Source: Pseudogymnoascus destructans
Lineage: Eukaryota > Ascomycota > Leotiomycetes > Thelebolales > Thelebolaceae
Length of the DNA: 64,000 nucleotides
Direction of reading: 5' to 3'
Assembly (NCBI RefSeq): GCF_001641265.1
Contig: NW_020167524.1
Coordinates: forward strand, 1,240,001-1,304,000
The notes beneath the pieces are model-generated. The model was not told the DNA's origin. It worked only from the letters and a program-made list of their open reading frames with translations, and did not search any database. Positions 1-10,752 of the stretch are shown here, piece after piece (positions within the stretch are counted from its first letter, which is position 1; each line of letters begins with the position of its first letter). The position numbers were made by a program, and so were the translations under genes.

Positions 1-19
1 AAAAGTTGGATACGACGAT
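1..19. mobile_element. Right terminus of a pogo-like DNA transposon cut by the window edge
   Basis: The first 19 bases match, with one difference (GGATACG for GGTTACG), the outer end of the terminal inverted repeat of the complete element at 18828-20722: AAAAGTTGG then ACGACGAT. A TA dinucleotide, the usual target of this superfamily, follows at 20-21. This suggests another copy of the family, or a short derivative, lies to the left and ends 32 bp downstream of the MAK21 stop codon. Only 19 bp are visible, so the call rests on the match to the other copy. Confidence 0.55.
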
Positions 20-51
20 TACTTACTTTTGATAACGCTCTCCACCACAAC

Positions 52-3000
52 TTAACCCATATCCTCATCCTCATCTCCTCCCATCATATCAGCATAGTCA
101 TCCACCGAAGCAAACATTGGCAAGCTCTTCATCTTCTTCTTCTTAGCCCTGCCCGTCACCGTACCATCCACCTTCGCCTCTGGCTTCTGGTTGGTCTCTA
201 GCTCCTTGTTGAACAGAGCATCCTCATCCTCATCTTCACCTTCGTCCACCTCATCCTCATCCAAGAATGGGCTTGGCTCCTCATCTTCTTCAGATCCTTG
301 CTCTTCCTCATCCGTGCCCTCGACATCCACTTCATCATCCTCCCATATGGCATCACTGCCCTCAGAGCCCTCATCTCCAGAATCGTCCAAGTCAAGCATC
401 TCAAGATCGCTCTCGTCGTCGCTAGGACCTTCAACCTCAGGCCTAGAGTCAACCAGAGCCTGCCAGATCTCATCTTCGTTCTCATCTTCGTCGTCGCTTC
501 CATCTCCAGCAGCCTTGGCTGGCTTGCCCTTCTTCTTGCTCAACACCTTGCCCTTGCCAATCTGGTTGAAGTACTTGTGGAAGAAGACCTCGTCAACGGC
601 AACATCCTCAGCCTTCTTGCGCCAGAAGGCCTCGGAGTTGACCGGCTGGTGAGCTTGCGCCGTGGCGCGGTTGGCAACCAGAACTCCGTTGCTCTCTCCG
701 CCAGCGAGAGGCTGCATGATAGAGCTACCCCTGAGGCCACCCGCGGATGCCTTGGCATTGCGGTAGACAAATCTGTCGAGGAAGGATATTAAGGAGTGGG
801 AGGCAAGGTCTGGCTTGGCTGGCATCACGGCTGATGTCAGAAGACGGTCGGCGAACATAGCCACCGAGGGATGGAAATGGGCAATAAACGGTGTCTGGTT
901 TTTATTAGCAAATAACAGAAAAGACTTCAGGATAAAGCGTACCAGTTCCCAAAGACAGCTCTTATCAGCGTTGCTGTGCTCGGGGTCTCTCTTCCGTCCG
1001 TCGTATAAGCCTTCCTTTGGTGCAGGTTTCGGGATTCTGTCGGGGTGCATAAGGTTCTCGTGAAGGGTTGCGGCCTCGGAGGCGGCTGTCTCGGTCTCGG
1101 GAACATCCTTGAACACTTCTTCGTCCATGTCATCAGATGCCTCTGGTTCAGTGATCATCGTGGTGAGGCCTTGGAAGGTAGCTTCCAGCTCTCTAAGCAG
1201 ATAGAGGACACCACAAATAAAGGGCGGTTGGTGTAGTGTGATGATTTGGAGGAGTCTCTTTGCAAAAGCCTTCACTCGCCTAATGTCCAAATCCGACTTC
1301 AGAGCGCGGAACAAGAGGTTGAGGTAGAGAGCATGCTTTGACGACATGATCAGCCGAGGATCCAGCAGCGATTCGTACAGGGTTCGGTAAAAGCGCTCCA
1401 CAGCAATAGTCTTTGTGGATGAGAGTTGCTGGATAAGCATCAAGGCCTGTATGCTCGTATTGAAATTGGAAGAATGGGTAATCTTGAACAGCAAATCCAT
1501 GTGCTTCTCCAGAGTGACGTCGTCCGATTTCGAGAATGGGAGGGCACGGTTGACACCAGTCAAGACGGCAGAGATCATTTTCTCGGTCGTCTCCTCACTG
1601 CTTAGCTTTGCCTGTTCCTCCTTGGTTACCTTCTCCAACGCCTTCTTTCCCTTTTGCCCACCTCCACCTTGGACTTGACCCTTCTTGTTCATGACAGGGC
1701 CAGGTGCAGCAGATGGTGGCAGTGGCTTCTTTAGGAGGGTAACGAAGAGGTCGAAGTAAATTTTCAGGAGCCTCTGGGCCACTCCCTCCTCTTTTCCACT
1801 AAGGATGGTCTGGTTCAGGGTGTTGATGGCGTAGTACTTTGAGTGGGTGCTTTGATGCGGGCGTAGCAAAAGCTCAGTCTCAATAGCAGAGACGATGATC
1901 GGCTTCATGAGAGGATGTGTCGTCTGCAATTGTAGGATCAGATATGAAGTTCTAGACGCAAGCTTCTTGTCTGGGTCTCCCAGCTTGTTGACCAAGAGAC
2001 GGAGTAAGTTGGATTCTTGTTCGGGCTTCTCCTTCAAGAGCTCGTAGACATAGGTTATCGCACGTCCTCGAGCGAACTCGACCTCGTCAGCGCACCATCC
2101 TTCAAGAACTTGCAGAATTTCGAAGTAGATCTCTTTCAGCCAATCCTCATAAGCCCATGAAATTAAATGGGCCTTGGTGATGCTGCCAGGGAGCGGATCT
2201 TGGCTTCTCCAGTTTGATACGAACTCGGTCTGAAGAGTTCCCAGAAGGCCAGGCTGGGTGGCAAAGGTCCTCAATCGGCGATCGGCTGGCAGCACAACGC
2301 CTACACCAAGCAAATCCTTCAAGGCGCCTAATGCTGTGACGGCCTGGCCTCTACTGCGCTTCTTCGCTAGGCCAAGAAGACTCTCAAAGGACTTCGTGGT
2401 ATGTATAGGAGACTCTTGAATCACCAGCGTTAAGGCCGAAACCTTATCGTCCAATGTACCGGAAGCCATGATAGTGGCAAGAAAGCGGTGAGACGATGTT
2501 GATGAGAGATGCTTAGAGGCGTAAAGGTTGCTGTCGACTTCAAGCAAAGACTTCGCATATTTCTTGAACTCTTCGATGATAGCTCTGTGTGCAGGTACGT
2601 CTAAAAGTTCAGGAGTTGGAAGGTCACCCAATGGTGCCGAATGCCAGTCTGGCCGCGCCTCGAATATCTACGTCTCTGTCAGCCGACCGGTTTTTTAATT
2701 GTCGCTATGGAAAGAACTGACTAGGCGGTTGACATCTTTAGTCTTTTTGTCTTGCTTATTATCTTGCGCCTGGACTAGCTGTGGGATTGGCTCTTCAGTC
2801 TTCTTGGGCGCTTTTTTCGGCGTATCAGGCTCCTCTTCCCACTCCTCTGAGTCTTCATCCACTTCATCTGCCTCAACTTCGGAGTCGCTGGCATCAGCCT
2901 GGGTTTGGCCTTCAAGTCCGAGCCCAGCAATGAACTTTGAGAACTCTTTGGCGAATTTAGTGTCATCCACCTTGGGTTGAGTGCCTTCAACATCTTCGTC

Positions 3001-3429
3001 GTCCGATTCCACGCCGTCGAGCAGATCCAGATCCTCCTCAGTTCCTCCGAGAGCGAGGATTTCTTGCAGAAGGATATCTCTAGCTGAACCTTCTGTCGCT
3101 ACACCACCCTCAGCCTGCTTTGGCTTGCGATCCGTAGCCTTGTTCGACTTGGTAGGTGTTTTCACATTGCCCTCAGCGTCGCGCTTCTTTCCTGGGGCAG
3201 TATCTTTCGAGTGAGATGCTCCGTTCGCCTTGCTCTTGTCTTTCTTCGCAGGCTTCTGTGCTGCGTCGGAGCTCGCTCCCTTGTTGAATCCCTTCTCGAT
3301 CTTCTCCGTCAGAGCACTCAATGCGCTTTCGTCAAACGACGGCAGGCTTTGCGCTGAGGCATTCTTGCTTGGTGTGTTGGGCTTGACCTTTTTAGAGGCC
3401 TTGCCGGTGTTGGTACCATGTTTGCCCAT
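52..3429 (-). CDS. MAK21: Ribosome biogenesis protein Mak21/Noc1 (CBF/MAK21 family)
   Basis: Nucleolar Noc1 homologue needed for maturation and export of pre-60S ribosomal particles, normally paired with Noc2. Exons on the minus strand are 3429-2722, 2667-945 and 896-52, giving 1091 aa. The N-terminus is lysine-rich and starts MGKHGTNTGKASKKVK, followed by an acidic stretch. The CBF domain holds the family motif SCLWEL joined to AHFHPSVAMFADRLL. The C-terminus is very acidic and then basic, as usual for the family. The first intron (2668-2721) links VNRL to IFEARPDWH. The second (897-944, 48 nt) is in frame and easily read as coding; removing it restores the conserved SCLWEL-TPFIAHFHPSV spacing. 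It has GTACGC, GCTAAT and CAG signals. Divergent from the prolyl-tRNA synthetase gene. Confidence 0.93.
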
Positions 3430-3753
3430 GGTAATATCTCTGTTTCCTCAAGCTTTTCAGCTTGCGCTGTATAAAAATTTCCTTGGGCAAGCTTGGAGTT
3501 GAGGAGGTAAAAGTTCAAATCGGCGGAATTTTCCCGAGACCCCGGTAAAAGTTACCCTGTCAAAATGTGGGGCCAGATGGGGCAACTAAACTCGTTGTCC
3601 AGCCTCGTGAAGCATGTACCCTACATCGGTTGCTATAAAGCTTTTAAAACACTACGAATATCGGTCAATGGCTTATATATTATGAGCAGAGGGCATTTAA
3701 ACCCCTAGGATTGAATATTTTGAGGCCTTTGAGGCGCGTTACACTCATTCAGC
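3430..3753. promoter_or_regulatory. Divergent promoter region between MAK21 and the prolyl-tRNA synthetase gene
   Basis: A 324-bp spacer between two genes pointing away from each other, so it should hold both promoters. A TATATATTATG stretch lies near 3673. I see no repeat or recognised operator. Confidence 0.5.
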
Positions 3754-6036
3754 ATGAATACTCAGTGCAACAAATTACTAGCCCGCTGTGGTAGGCCTTC
3801 GAGTATCATCGAGCGCCGCTATGCTGGTCTCCAAAGCCCATATTGGTCAAACCATTGGGGTGGAGTAAGAGTGATTTCAGGTGTCCCTCATGTATGTCTT
3901 GCTAAACCATTCCGTTATATTCAACTCCCGCCACGTGACACAGAAACTGATCATTCTGCAGTTGGACCAGAGGTCGAGACTTTCTAAAGTATGGACTCCT
4001 ACGGGAGGAATTGCTCCTGGTGCCAATGAAGGTTTAAATGCCAGTGCCCTTTACTAAATTTCCAATTTCTAATATATTAGGTAGATGCCCACTCGAAGCT
4101 TGTGAGAGCTGGTTTTCTGCGGCAGGTACGTAAATTCTTACTGAAGAAAGGGGGCGGTAACTAACCAGACACAGGCTCATTCTGGGATATTTCACATGCT
4201 CCCTCTGGGCCTCCGTGTTCAAACTAAAGTTGAGAAACTTCTCGACAAGCACATGTCCAGCATAGGTGAGGTCTCCAGAGGTTTAACATTCGCCGGACCC
4301 CAACTGACTTCTTAATGCAGGTGCTTCAAAACTTGACTTATCAAGCATTTCATCCGAGGAGCTATGGACTATGAGCGGCCGTTTAAATGCTATTAATGCA
4401 GAGGTATAGTCCTCCCACTCCATGTCTAAGTGAAATACTGACACTTTGGGTAGTTGTTTCGATTTAAAGACAGAAAAGAGGCTGGCTATCTTTTAGCTCC
4501 TACACATGAAGAAGAGATCACGTCCCTTGTGGCAAATACCATAAAATCATATAAAGAGTTGCCTGTTCGGTTGTATCAGATATGTAAGGTGCCTATCTTC
4601 CATCCCTGATCTTTGCTGATAATTTAGCCCGTAAATATCGTGATGAGCTTCGTCCTCGGCACGGCCTTCTACGCTCCCGTGAATTTTCCATGAAAGACCT
4701 TTACACTTTCGATCTCAGCCCAACTCTAGGTATGGTGACATATAACCAAGTTCGAGCGGCCTATGTTCGCCTTTTTGACGAACTGAAAGTTCGTTACCTT
4801 GTTGCCGAGGCCGATTCTGGAGATATTGGTGGTGATCTTAGCCATGAGTATCACTTTCCTACTTCGATGGGAGAAGACCATATCATCAGTTGCCGAAGCT
4901 GCGATTATGTAGCCAACGAAGAGCTTGCCGAGTCCGCACTGCCTCCAGCCACTCATGATTTCGGGGCGACTTGGTCATTTGTCTCCTCAGGCCTCGAAGC
5001 CAGCGCTGCCAAAAATACGTTTACTGTCTGGCGAGGGGTTTCGCGAGATAGAGGCACATTGGTCAACGTCTGGTATAGTCCGAGAGATGGGTTTCAAGGC
5101 GGGTTGGAGGTCAACACTCATGCTGTCAAAAGCATCGTCTCAGACCTTGATCCAGGGGTTGAGAATGCGGCACTACTATGGGCACAGGCTATAGAGAAGA
5201 ACATTATTGAGGGGCAGGAGGCTTTGCCTCGAGGTTCCAGGATAGTCAATCTCGTGGATTATCGACTGCCGCCGTCTCTTTCTGCGACCATTCAATCAGG
5301 CGAGATCGACCCCTTGTGGACAAACTCTCCGCTCCCTTCTTCCCTTGGGATTACAACCTCAACAACCGCCGAAAATACTTCGGATGGGCAGCCTCTTAAT
5401 CTATTACGGATAAGTGAGGGCGACGCATGCCCAAGGTGCAATGATGGCTCATTAAAGATTGAGAAAGCTATTGAATTGGGGCATGCCTTTTATTTGGGTG
5501 CGAGGTACAGCGATCCTATGAAAGCCGTTGTGACACTCCCCGCTGGCTACATTGAGCCAGAGGCATCAAGGACTGAGGGTTCTGCACAGGCTCCTGTACC
5601 TCTGAAATCAGCCCAACAAGTCCAAATGCAGATGGGTTGCTACGGTATTGGCGTCTCCCGTCTGATAGGCGCTGTTGCAGAGACGCTTGCAGACGAAAAG
5701 GGGCTCAACTGGCCTCGCGTTATTGCACCATACGAAGCGGTTGTCATCCCCGCCAGAGGACAGGAAGAAGGAGCTGTGGGTGTGTATGATGCACTGGCAA
5801 GAGGTCGATCAATATCGGGAGATGCTCTCGATGTTGTTTTAGATGACAGAACCAATTCTTTTCCTTGGAAGATGCAGGATGCTGATTTGGTTGGGTATCC
5901 GATCATCGTAGTCGTCGGTCGAGGGTGGAAGAACAATAGGTCTTGCGAAGTCCAATGCAGAAGGTTGGGCACAAAGGAGGAGGTACCTTTGGATGGCTTG
6001 GCCGCTTACATCAACAAGCTTCTTGTGCAATTGTAG
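3754..6036 (+). CDS. AIM10: Prolyl-tRNA synthetase, probably mitochondrial (class II, AIM10-like)
   Basis: Charges tRNA-Pro with proline in the mitochondrion. Exons are 3754-3891, 3962-4031, 4085-4125, 4175-4265, 4321-4403, 4454-4583 and 4628-6036, giving 653 aa. The protein starts with a basic leader (MNTQCNKLLARCGRPSS) fitting a mitochondrial presequence. It then has RSRLSKVWTPTGG, AHSKLVRAGFLRQ, the class II motif 2 region RPRHGLLRSREFSMKDLYTFD-type block, an inserted editing-like domain, motif 3 (GCYGIGVSRLIGA) and a C-terminal anticodon-binding domain. The first donor could be GTAAGA at 3865 or the stronger GTATGT at 3892; both keep frame. The hAT transposon begins 35 bp after the stop codon, so it may have displaced the native 3' end. 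Confidence 0.9.
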
Positions 6037-6084
6037 GATATATAAATAAATGTAAGTTAGTATATTTGTAACAGTGTTCGGCAC

Positions 6085-6205
6085 AGATACCAATATACCC
6101 GTGGTATCCGGGTATATCCTCGAGTATATACCTACCCGGCGATATTTTAGGAGTATCCGGCGTATCCGGATACTCTCGAGTATATATCCGGATACATGCC
6201 AAGAA
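6085..6205. repeat. Left subterminal repeat cluster of the hAT element
   Basis: Repeated short words built on GTATCCGG, GTATATAC and CTCGAGTATATA, in both orientations, lie just inside the left end. The right counterpart at about 8650-8745 carries GTATCCGGATATATACC and GGGTATATACC. Arrays of this kind are transposase binding sites in hAT elements; that role is inferred here. Confidence 0.6.
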
Positions 6206-6287
6206 TAGCCAAGCGCAGCCAAGACCTCTTTTTTCCAACGTCGTGAGATCTATATTGATGCTGTATAAAGTGATAATTATCCTCAGA

Positions 6288-8528
6288 ATGAGCGACTCGT
6301 CGTTATCAGATATACCAACGGAGCCTGAGGGCTATAATAGCTATGATACTCATAATGAGCCAAGTCTGCCAACGCTGCCGCCCCCTATTCATATTCAACA
6401 GGATATTAATCCTACACCGCTCCGGCTTCAGCCTCCAGGACGAATGCTGCCACCAACGTCATCGGTACTATTTACGAAGCTATTATATTCGCGATTGATA
6501 CTTGATAGTAACCCACCTACAGTCAAAGTAACTTGCTTACAACCAGGCTGCGGATATTCACCTACTCCGCAGCTATTAAGTCAGACTTCAACCGGTAATC
6601 TTTGGAAGCACTATACGCAGAAGCATCCAACAGTAGCATATACAATGAAAGGTCATACAATTACGCCGTCAAGCCCATCAAGTAGTGCATCGTCATTTTT
6701 TGAGCCACGGCCGCGGAACCCGCAAGTCCAGCCCGCTCAAGCTCAAGCATCAAATAGTAGAGCGAAATACCGAGAGTTATTACTCTCATTCGTTGTATCA
6801 AATAACCTCTCCTTACGACTTATTGAGAGCTATTCGTTCCATCAATTAGTACAGTTCTTAAGCCCAAGTACTCTATCGATATCGTCGCGAACACTACACC
6901 GAGAGCTACAGCGGCAATTCTCATATCACCGAGGATTGCTACAATTAGAACTCCAGGCTCATATTACCTATGGCGGCCGGATATCTATTACAACAGATGC
7001 ATGGACTGCACGGAACTATACAGAGTACGCTGCTGTCACAGGCCATTGGATTAATGAGAAGTGGCAGCACCGGTGCGTATTACTTGATGTAATCCACCTT
7101 CAAGAGCCAATTCATAGCGGCGAATATCTCGCTCAAGAGTTAGCTGCAGTAACAGATAGCTTCGAAATTACAGGTGCTATATTTACTTGTACGCGGGATA
7201 ATGCCTCAGCGAATACTGTGATGCTTTCAGAATATGAGAAAATAGCCAGTAAGCAGCAGACGACTATTCAACAGCCATGGACGTTTACTGTAAAGGAAGG
7301 GGACGTTCGGTGTATTGCTCATATTATCAATCTTGCAGTTCAAGCTACTCTAAAGAGCTTGAAAGCTAGCCCGGATACAGAAACAGAAGCGTACTGGTGT
7401 CAGCAAGGGCTTGCCCGGATTCCGCAGCGTATTGATAACTCTTCTACTGAAGTATCAGCTACGCTTGAGAAGCTCCGAAGGCATATTTATGTCTTTCGAA
7501 ACCGAAGAGCATGGAAGGATGCTTTACAGAAGCAGATACAAGCTGCAGGCCAGAAGCCACGCCAGCTATCACTTGATATGCCTATACGCTGGAATTCAAC
7601 GTACTATATGCTTGAAACAGCTATAAAGCTTCGAATACCAATTACTGCAGTATGCTCTACGCAGAAGCTTGATATCAGTATGAAGGATATTGCGTTAACA
7701 AGCAACGATTGGGCTATTATCGAAGCTCTTGAACGATTATTCTTAGTATTCTTAAAGCCGTCAAGACGGCTACAAAGCGATTCATATCCAACGCTCAACT
7801 TTACAATTCCTCTTTACTTAAAGATGATAAATAAGGTCACATTACTACAAGAAGAGCTTGGTAGAAGCTCTACGATCGGAGTAGCTTGTGGAGCTGCGCT
7901 TCAAAAGCTTAATGAGTATTATACTCTTACAACGAATCGGCAATGTAAGCACTCAGCTGTTGCTACAATTTGCGACCCACGAATGAATCATACAGTATTT
8001 AAGAAGATATATCCAAATGCTATAGACGATACACGAAGATTACGAGCAAGAGCGCAGTTCGAAGACGTTTGTAGAACGTACCAAAAGCGAGAGTATCACC
8101 TTGATACGGAGCGAATTACTCACGAAACAGCTCTTGCAGAAGCAATAGGTGCTACTGCTACAATAGATCAAGAACCTGATTCTGATGAAGATCTATTTGC
8201 GTCAGAAGGCTTGGCTTTTCAAGAGCCAGAATGGAGGCGCTGGATGCTTGAACCACGGCCCGGTGAGCATACTGATATTCTCAAATATTGGTGCGCAAAG
8301 CAATACCAATATCCAGTTATTGCCCGTATTGCTCGTGATCATCTAGCTATTCCAGCAACATCTGCAGCATCGGAACGAGTATTTAGTAATGGTAGTGATA
8401 TTATTACAAAGAAGCGGAATAGGTTATCACCGCCAACTATTAGATATTTACTTTGCTTACGGAATTGGGGTAAAATACGGGAGGCTGATAGCGACGGCGA
8501 TGATGCTGACGATGAAGCACCTGAATAG
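6288..8528 (+). CDS. hAT family transposase
   Basis: Cut-and-paste transposase of the surrounding element, 746 aa from ATG 6288 (an in-frame ATG also lies at 6258). Near residue 85 is a BED-like zinc-finger pattern: CLQPGCG, then KHYTQKH. The RNase H-like core shows ITTDAWT and CTRDNASANT, with the catalytic aspartates in the expected contexts. The C-terminus has the hAT dimerisation motif with ATSAASERVFS and KKRNRLSP. The frame is uninterrupted over its whole length, so the protein may be functional. No intron is evident. Confidence 0.93.
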   Translation: MSDSSLSDIPTEPEGYNSYDTHNEPSLPTLPPPIHIQQDINPTPLRLQPPGRMLPPTSSVLFTKLLYSRLILDSNPPTVKVTCLQPGCGYSPTPQLLSQTSTGNLWKHYTQKHPTVAYTMKGHTITPSSPSSSASSFFEPRPRNPQVQPAQAQASNSRAKYRELLLSFVVSNNLSLRLIESYSFHQLVQFLSPSTLSISSRTLHRELQRQFSYHRGLLQLELQAHITYGGRISITTDAWTARNYTEYAAVTGHWINEKWQHRCVLLDVIHLQEPIHSGEYLAQELAAVTDSFEITGAIFTCTRDNASANTVMLSEYEKIASKQQTTIQQPWTFTVKEGDVRCIAHIINLAVQATLKSLKASPDTETEAYWCQQGLARIPQRIDNSSTEVSATLEKLRRHIYVFRNRRAWKDALQKQIQAAGQKPRQLSLDMPIRWNSTYYMLETAIKLRIPITAVCSTQKLDISMKDIALTSNDWAIIEALERLFLVFLKPSRRLQSDSYPTLNFTIPLYLKMINKVTLLQEELGRSSTIGVACGAALQKLNEYYTLTTNRQCKHSAVATICDPRMNHTVFKKIYPNAIDDTRRLRARAQFEDVCRTYQKREYHLDTERITHETALAEAIGATATIDQEPDSDEDLFASEGLAFQEPEWRRWMLEPRPGEHTDILKYWCAKQYQYPVIARIARDHLAIPATSAASERVFSNGSDIITKKRNRLSPPTIRYLLCLRNWGKIREADSDGDDADDEAPE

Positions 8529-8879
8529 GGACTCGCAGAAAGGGGGGGTCTCACGGAAAGGGGGCTCGCGGAAAGGGGTTTACTACTATTATCAAAAGCT
8601 TCATTCTTTTTTATATACGCTATTCTATTTTTATATACAATATTCAGCCTCATGTATCCGGATATATACCCTACCCTACCCGTCAGATCGTCGCCGGGTA
8701 TATACCCTACCCGTGAGCTTCACGGATACTACCCGGATATGTATCCGCCGAACACTGATTTGTAAAATATAACGTACATCACAAGCGAATGATACACTCT
8801 GACAACCCAATGAAATAAATATTGCGACAATTCCACCACAACGCTAAGAATCAATTAAAGCTCTTCGGGATCCTCTTCT

Positions 8880-10205
8880 AAAGAGGTCTCTGCTACAATC
8901 TAACACATCCACACACTGTGACCAACCTGACTACAGTTGCCACAACGCCGTAGGCGTGTTTCTTCCCTTGGCTTCCTACTACTACTCGCCCTTACTTCTT
9001 GCTCTACTTGCTACACAACGTCCCTCTCGTCCTGTAGATCCTACGCCTCCTGTTGACTAAGTGATCCTCCTTGTCATAGACGTGTTTTTCTTGCCCTCTA
9101 GCGTTTGCTTAGTACTTAATTTGCCTGTCGGAGGTTCTGGTTCTCTGCCTTTAACAATGTGAATTGATGCATTATTTACGATGTACCCTTTGTAAACTGG
9201 TTAACAGCTGTATAGATTGAGGTTGGAGAGCTATTTTAATGGCGTGAAATCCGAGTTTTAATAAACGTAGACTATGACATAGCTTTAGTTGGGTTATTTG
9301 GTGTTTGGGGAAACCCAAGGTTAAGCAGTACCTAGGCAGGAGCTTAGAGGCGTTAGTGTCTTTAACTTGAGATCAAGTGTAGAGATCACACTCTTAGGGT
9401 TAAATGGGAGAAGCCTATCACCCTAGAAGCCTCCTTGAATGTTACTTTCTGTCATTGCAGTGTTAAATGCAGCGTAGAAGGCAGGAAAGAAGTCGTCCTT
9501 AGTAATGTAAATAATATAAGCCGTATCATATCTTCAATTTGCTGACCATAAGCCTTTTTTAATGGGCTAAAACAGCTGACATCAAGTGGCTAGAGTAGAT
9601 GAGAAGAATGAGCGGGCATATAGAGAGTTATAATGTTCTGGTCTTTGTAGTACTCCTTAAACTCGTCTAAGTGGTGGCTCTTATGACTGGTAAGGACTAA
9701 CAAGCGATAACCACTAACAGTCTGGGACTTTGTGTGCTTCTCGAAATGCTAAATCCAATCTATATCTCTCTCATTTGTAGTCCAACCATTTTCAGAGACA
9801 GCAATTACCTAGTGAGGTGGAAATTTGCTGTTTTGGTACCAAGAGGCAAGGTGGTTTTTGCCTACAACAATGATGAACGGCAGCACTGCTCAACCTTAAG
9901 AACTAACGCCTTGGATTACTATAACCCATTCCCAATTGCTAGGCTGTACCTTTTTTGCTTTTACACGCCTGTCTAAGCTTGTTACAACCATTGCACTTAA
10001 GATAACACCTATTATAAACCAAGTCTTGTCAAAGTTGTAGATATCTACATCATTAATACCATATTTCGTAATTGTGTTGTGTATAAGCTAAAACCAGCCA
10101 CGAAAATAACTTCTAGGCCTTCGCACTTAGCTCTCTAGTAGTCGTATTTCTGCTAGAAACATGTCTAGAGCTCTAGGTGGTGATTAATGAAATTAGAAGT
10201 CTAAT
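8880..10205 (-). pseudogene. Decayed pogo/Fot1-like DDE transposase, copy 1
   Basis: Read on the minus strand with many stops, the region still resembles a Fot1/pogo transposase. It shows SNFINHHLEL and KYDY-RAKCEG near 10150. It also has a DDE core of the form MPAHSSHLL-PLDVSCFSPLKKAYG near 9550-9610 and ITKDDFF-AFYAAFNTAMTE near 9480. The first ~95 residues are missing. It meets a second truncated copy head to head near 10205-10222. Stops are mostly TAG/TAA, as expected from C-to-T decay. Confidence 0.7.
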
Positions 10206-10752
10206 GTATACTAACATGTGTACAAGAAATGGCTGACCTTCTACTCTCCGAACGAGCTGAGAGCCCTGTTAGGAAGAACTAGACTACTAACTTTATAAAG
10301 CGTCATATAGAAATCAAAGCAAAGTTCAGTTAGAAGTACAATTATAATCAAGCAAAATGTAAAGATCTAAAGATAATTAAAGGGTGGTTCTCCCTTGTAC
10401 AAAACACAGTTGCAAAATACAGAATCTTAGAGTAGGATATTTACAACTTTAATGAAGCAGGTTTTGTAATGGGAGTTATTGCTACTATAAAGGTAGTTAT
10501 AAGCTTAGAAGCAAAGAGCTATGTAAAGACTTATAGCTAGGGAATAGATAGTAGGTGTTAATTATCTAAGGTGTTGATTCGTACAGATAGCACTCCTGCC
10601 GTTTATCATTTTTAAGGCATAGAATCACCTCTCTGGACTTGGGATTACCACACAATTAGGTGATTACACTAAGTGAGAATGGGTGGACTTCAAATTAAAT
10701 TAGGTATGATTCAACACTTTGATCAACATACAAATGGTCATTTGATTAGAAC

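Larger units (their letters stand above)
6064..8765 (+). mobile_element. Complete hAT transposon with 8-bp target-site duplication
   Basis: The element spans 6072-8757 (2686 bp). Its ends are perfect 11-bp inverted repeats, CAGTGTTCGGC at 6072-6082 and GCCGAACACTG at 8747-8757. The 8-bp direct repeat ATTTGTAA lies just outside at 6064-6071 and 8758-8765, the hallmark of hAT insertion. Inside both ends are repeated subterminal motifs of the type GTATCCGG/CCGGATAC and GGGTATATACC, likely transposase binding sites. The single long reading frame and the perfect duplication suggest a recent insertion that escaped the decay seen in neighbouring elements. Confidence 0.95.

Noticed and set aside
191..652. 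Plus-strand open frames opposite the acidic C-terminus of MAK21
   Set aside because: They give poly-Ser because they are the complement of Glu/Asp-rich codons; the minus-strand gene explains the region.
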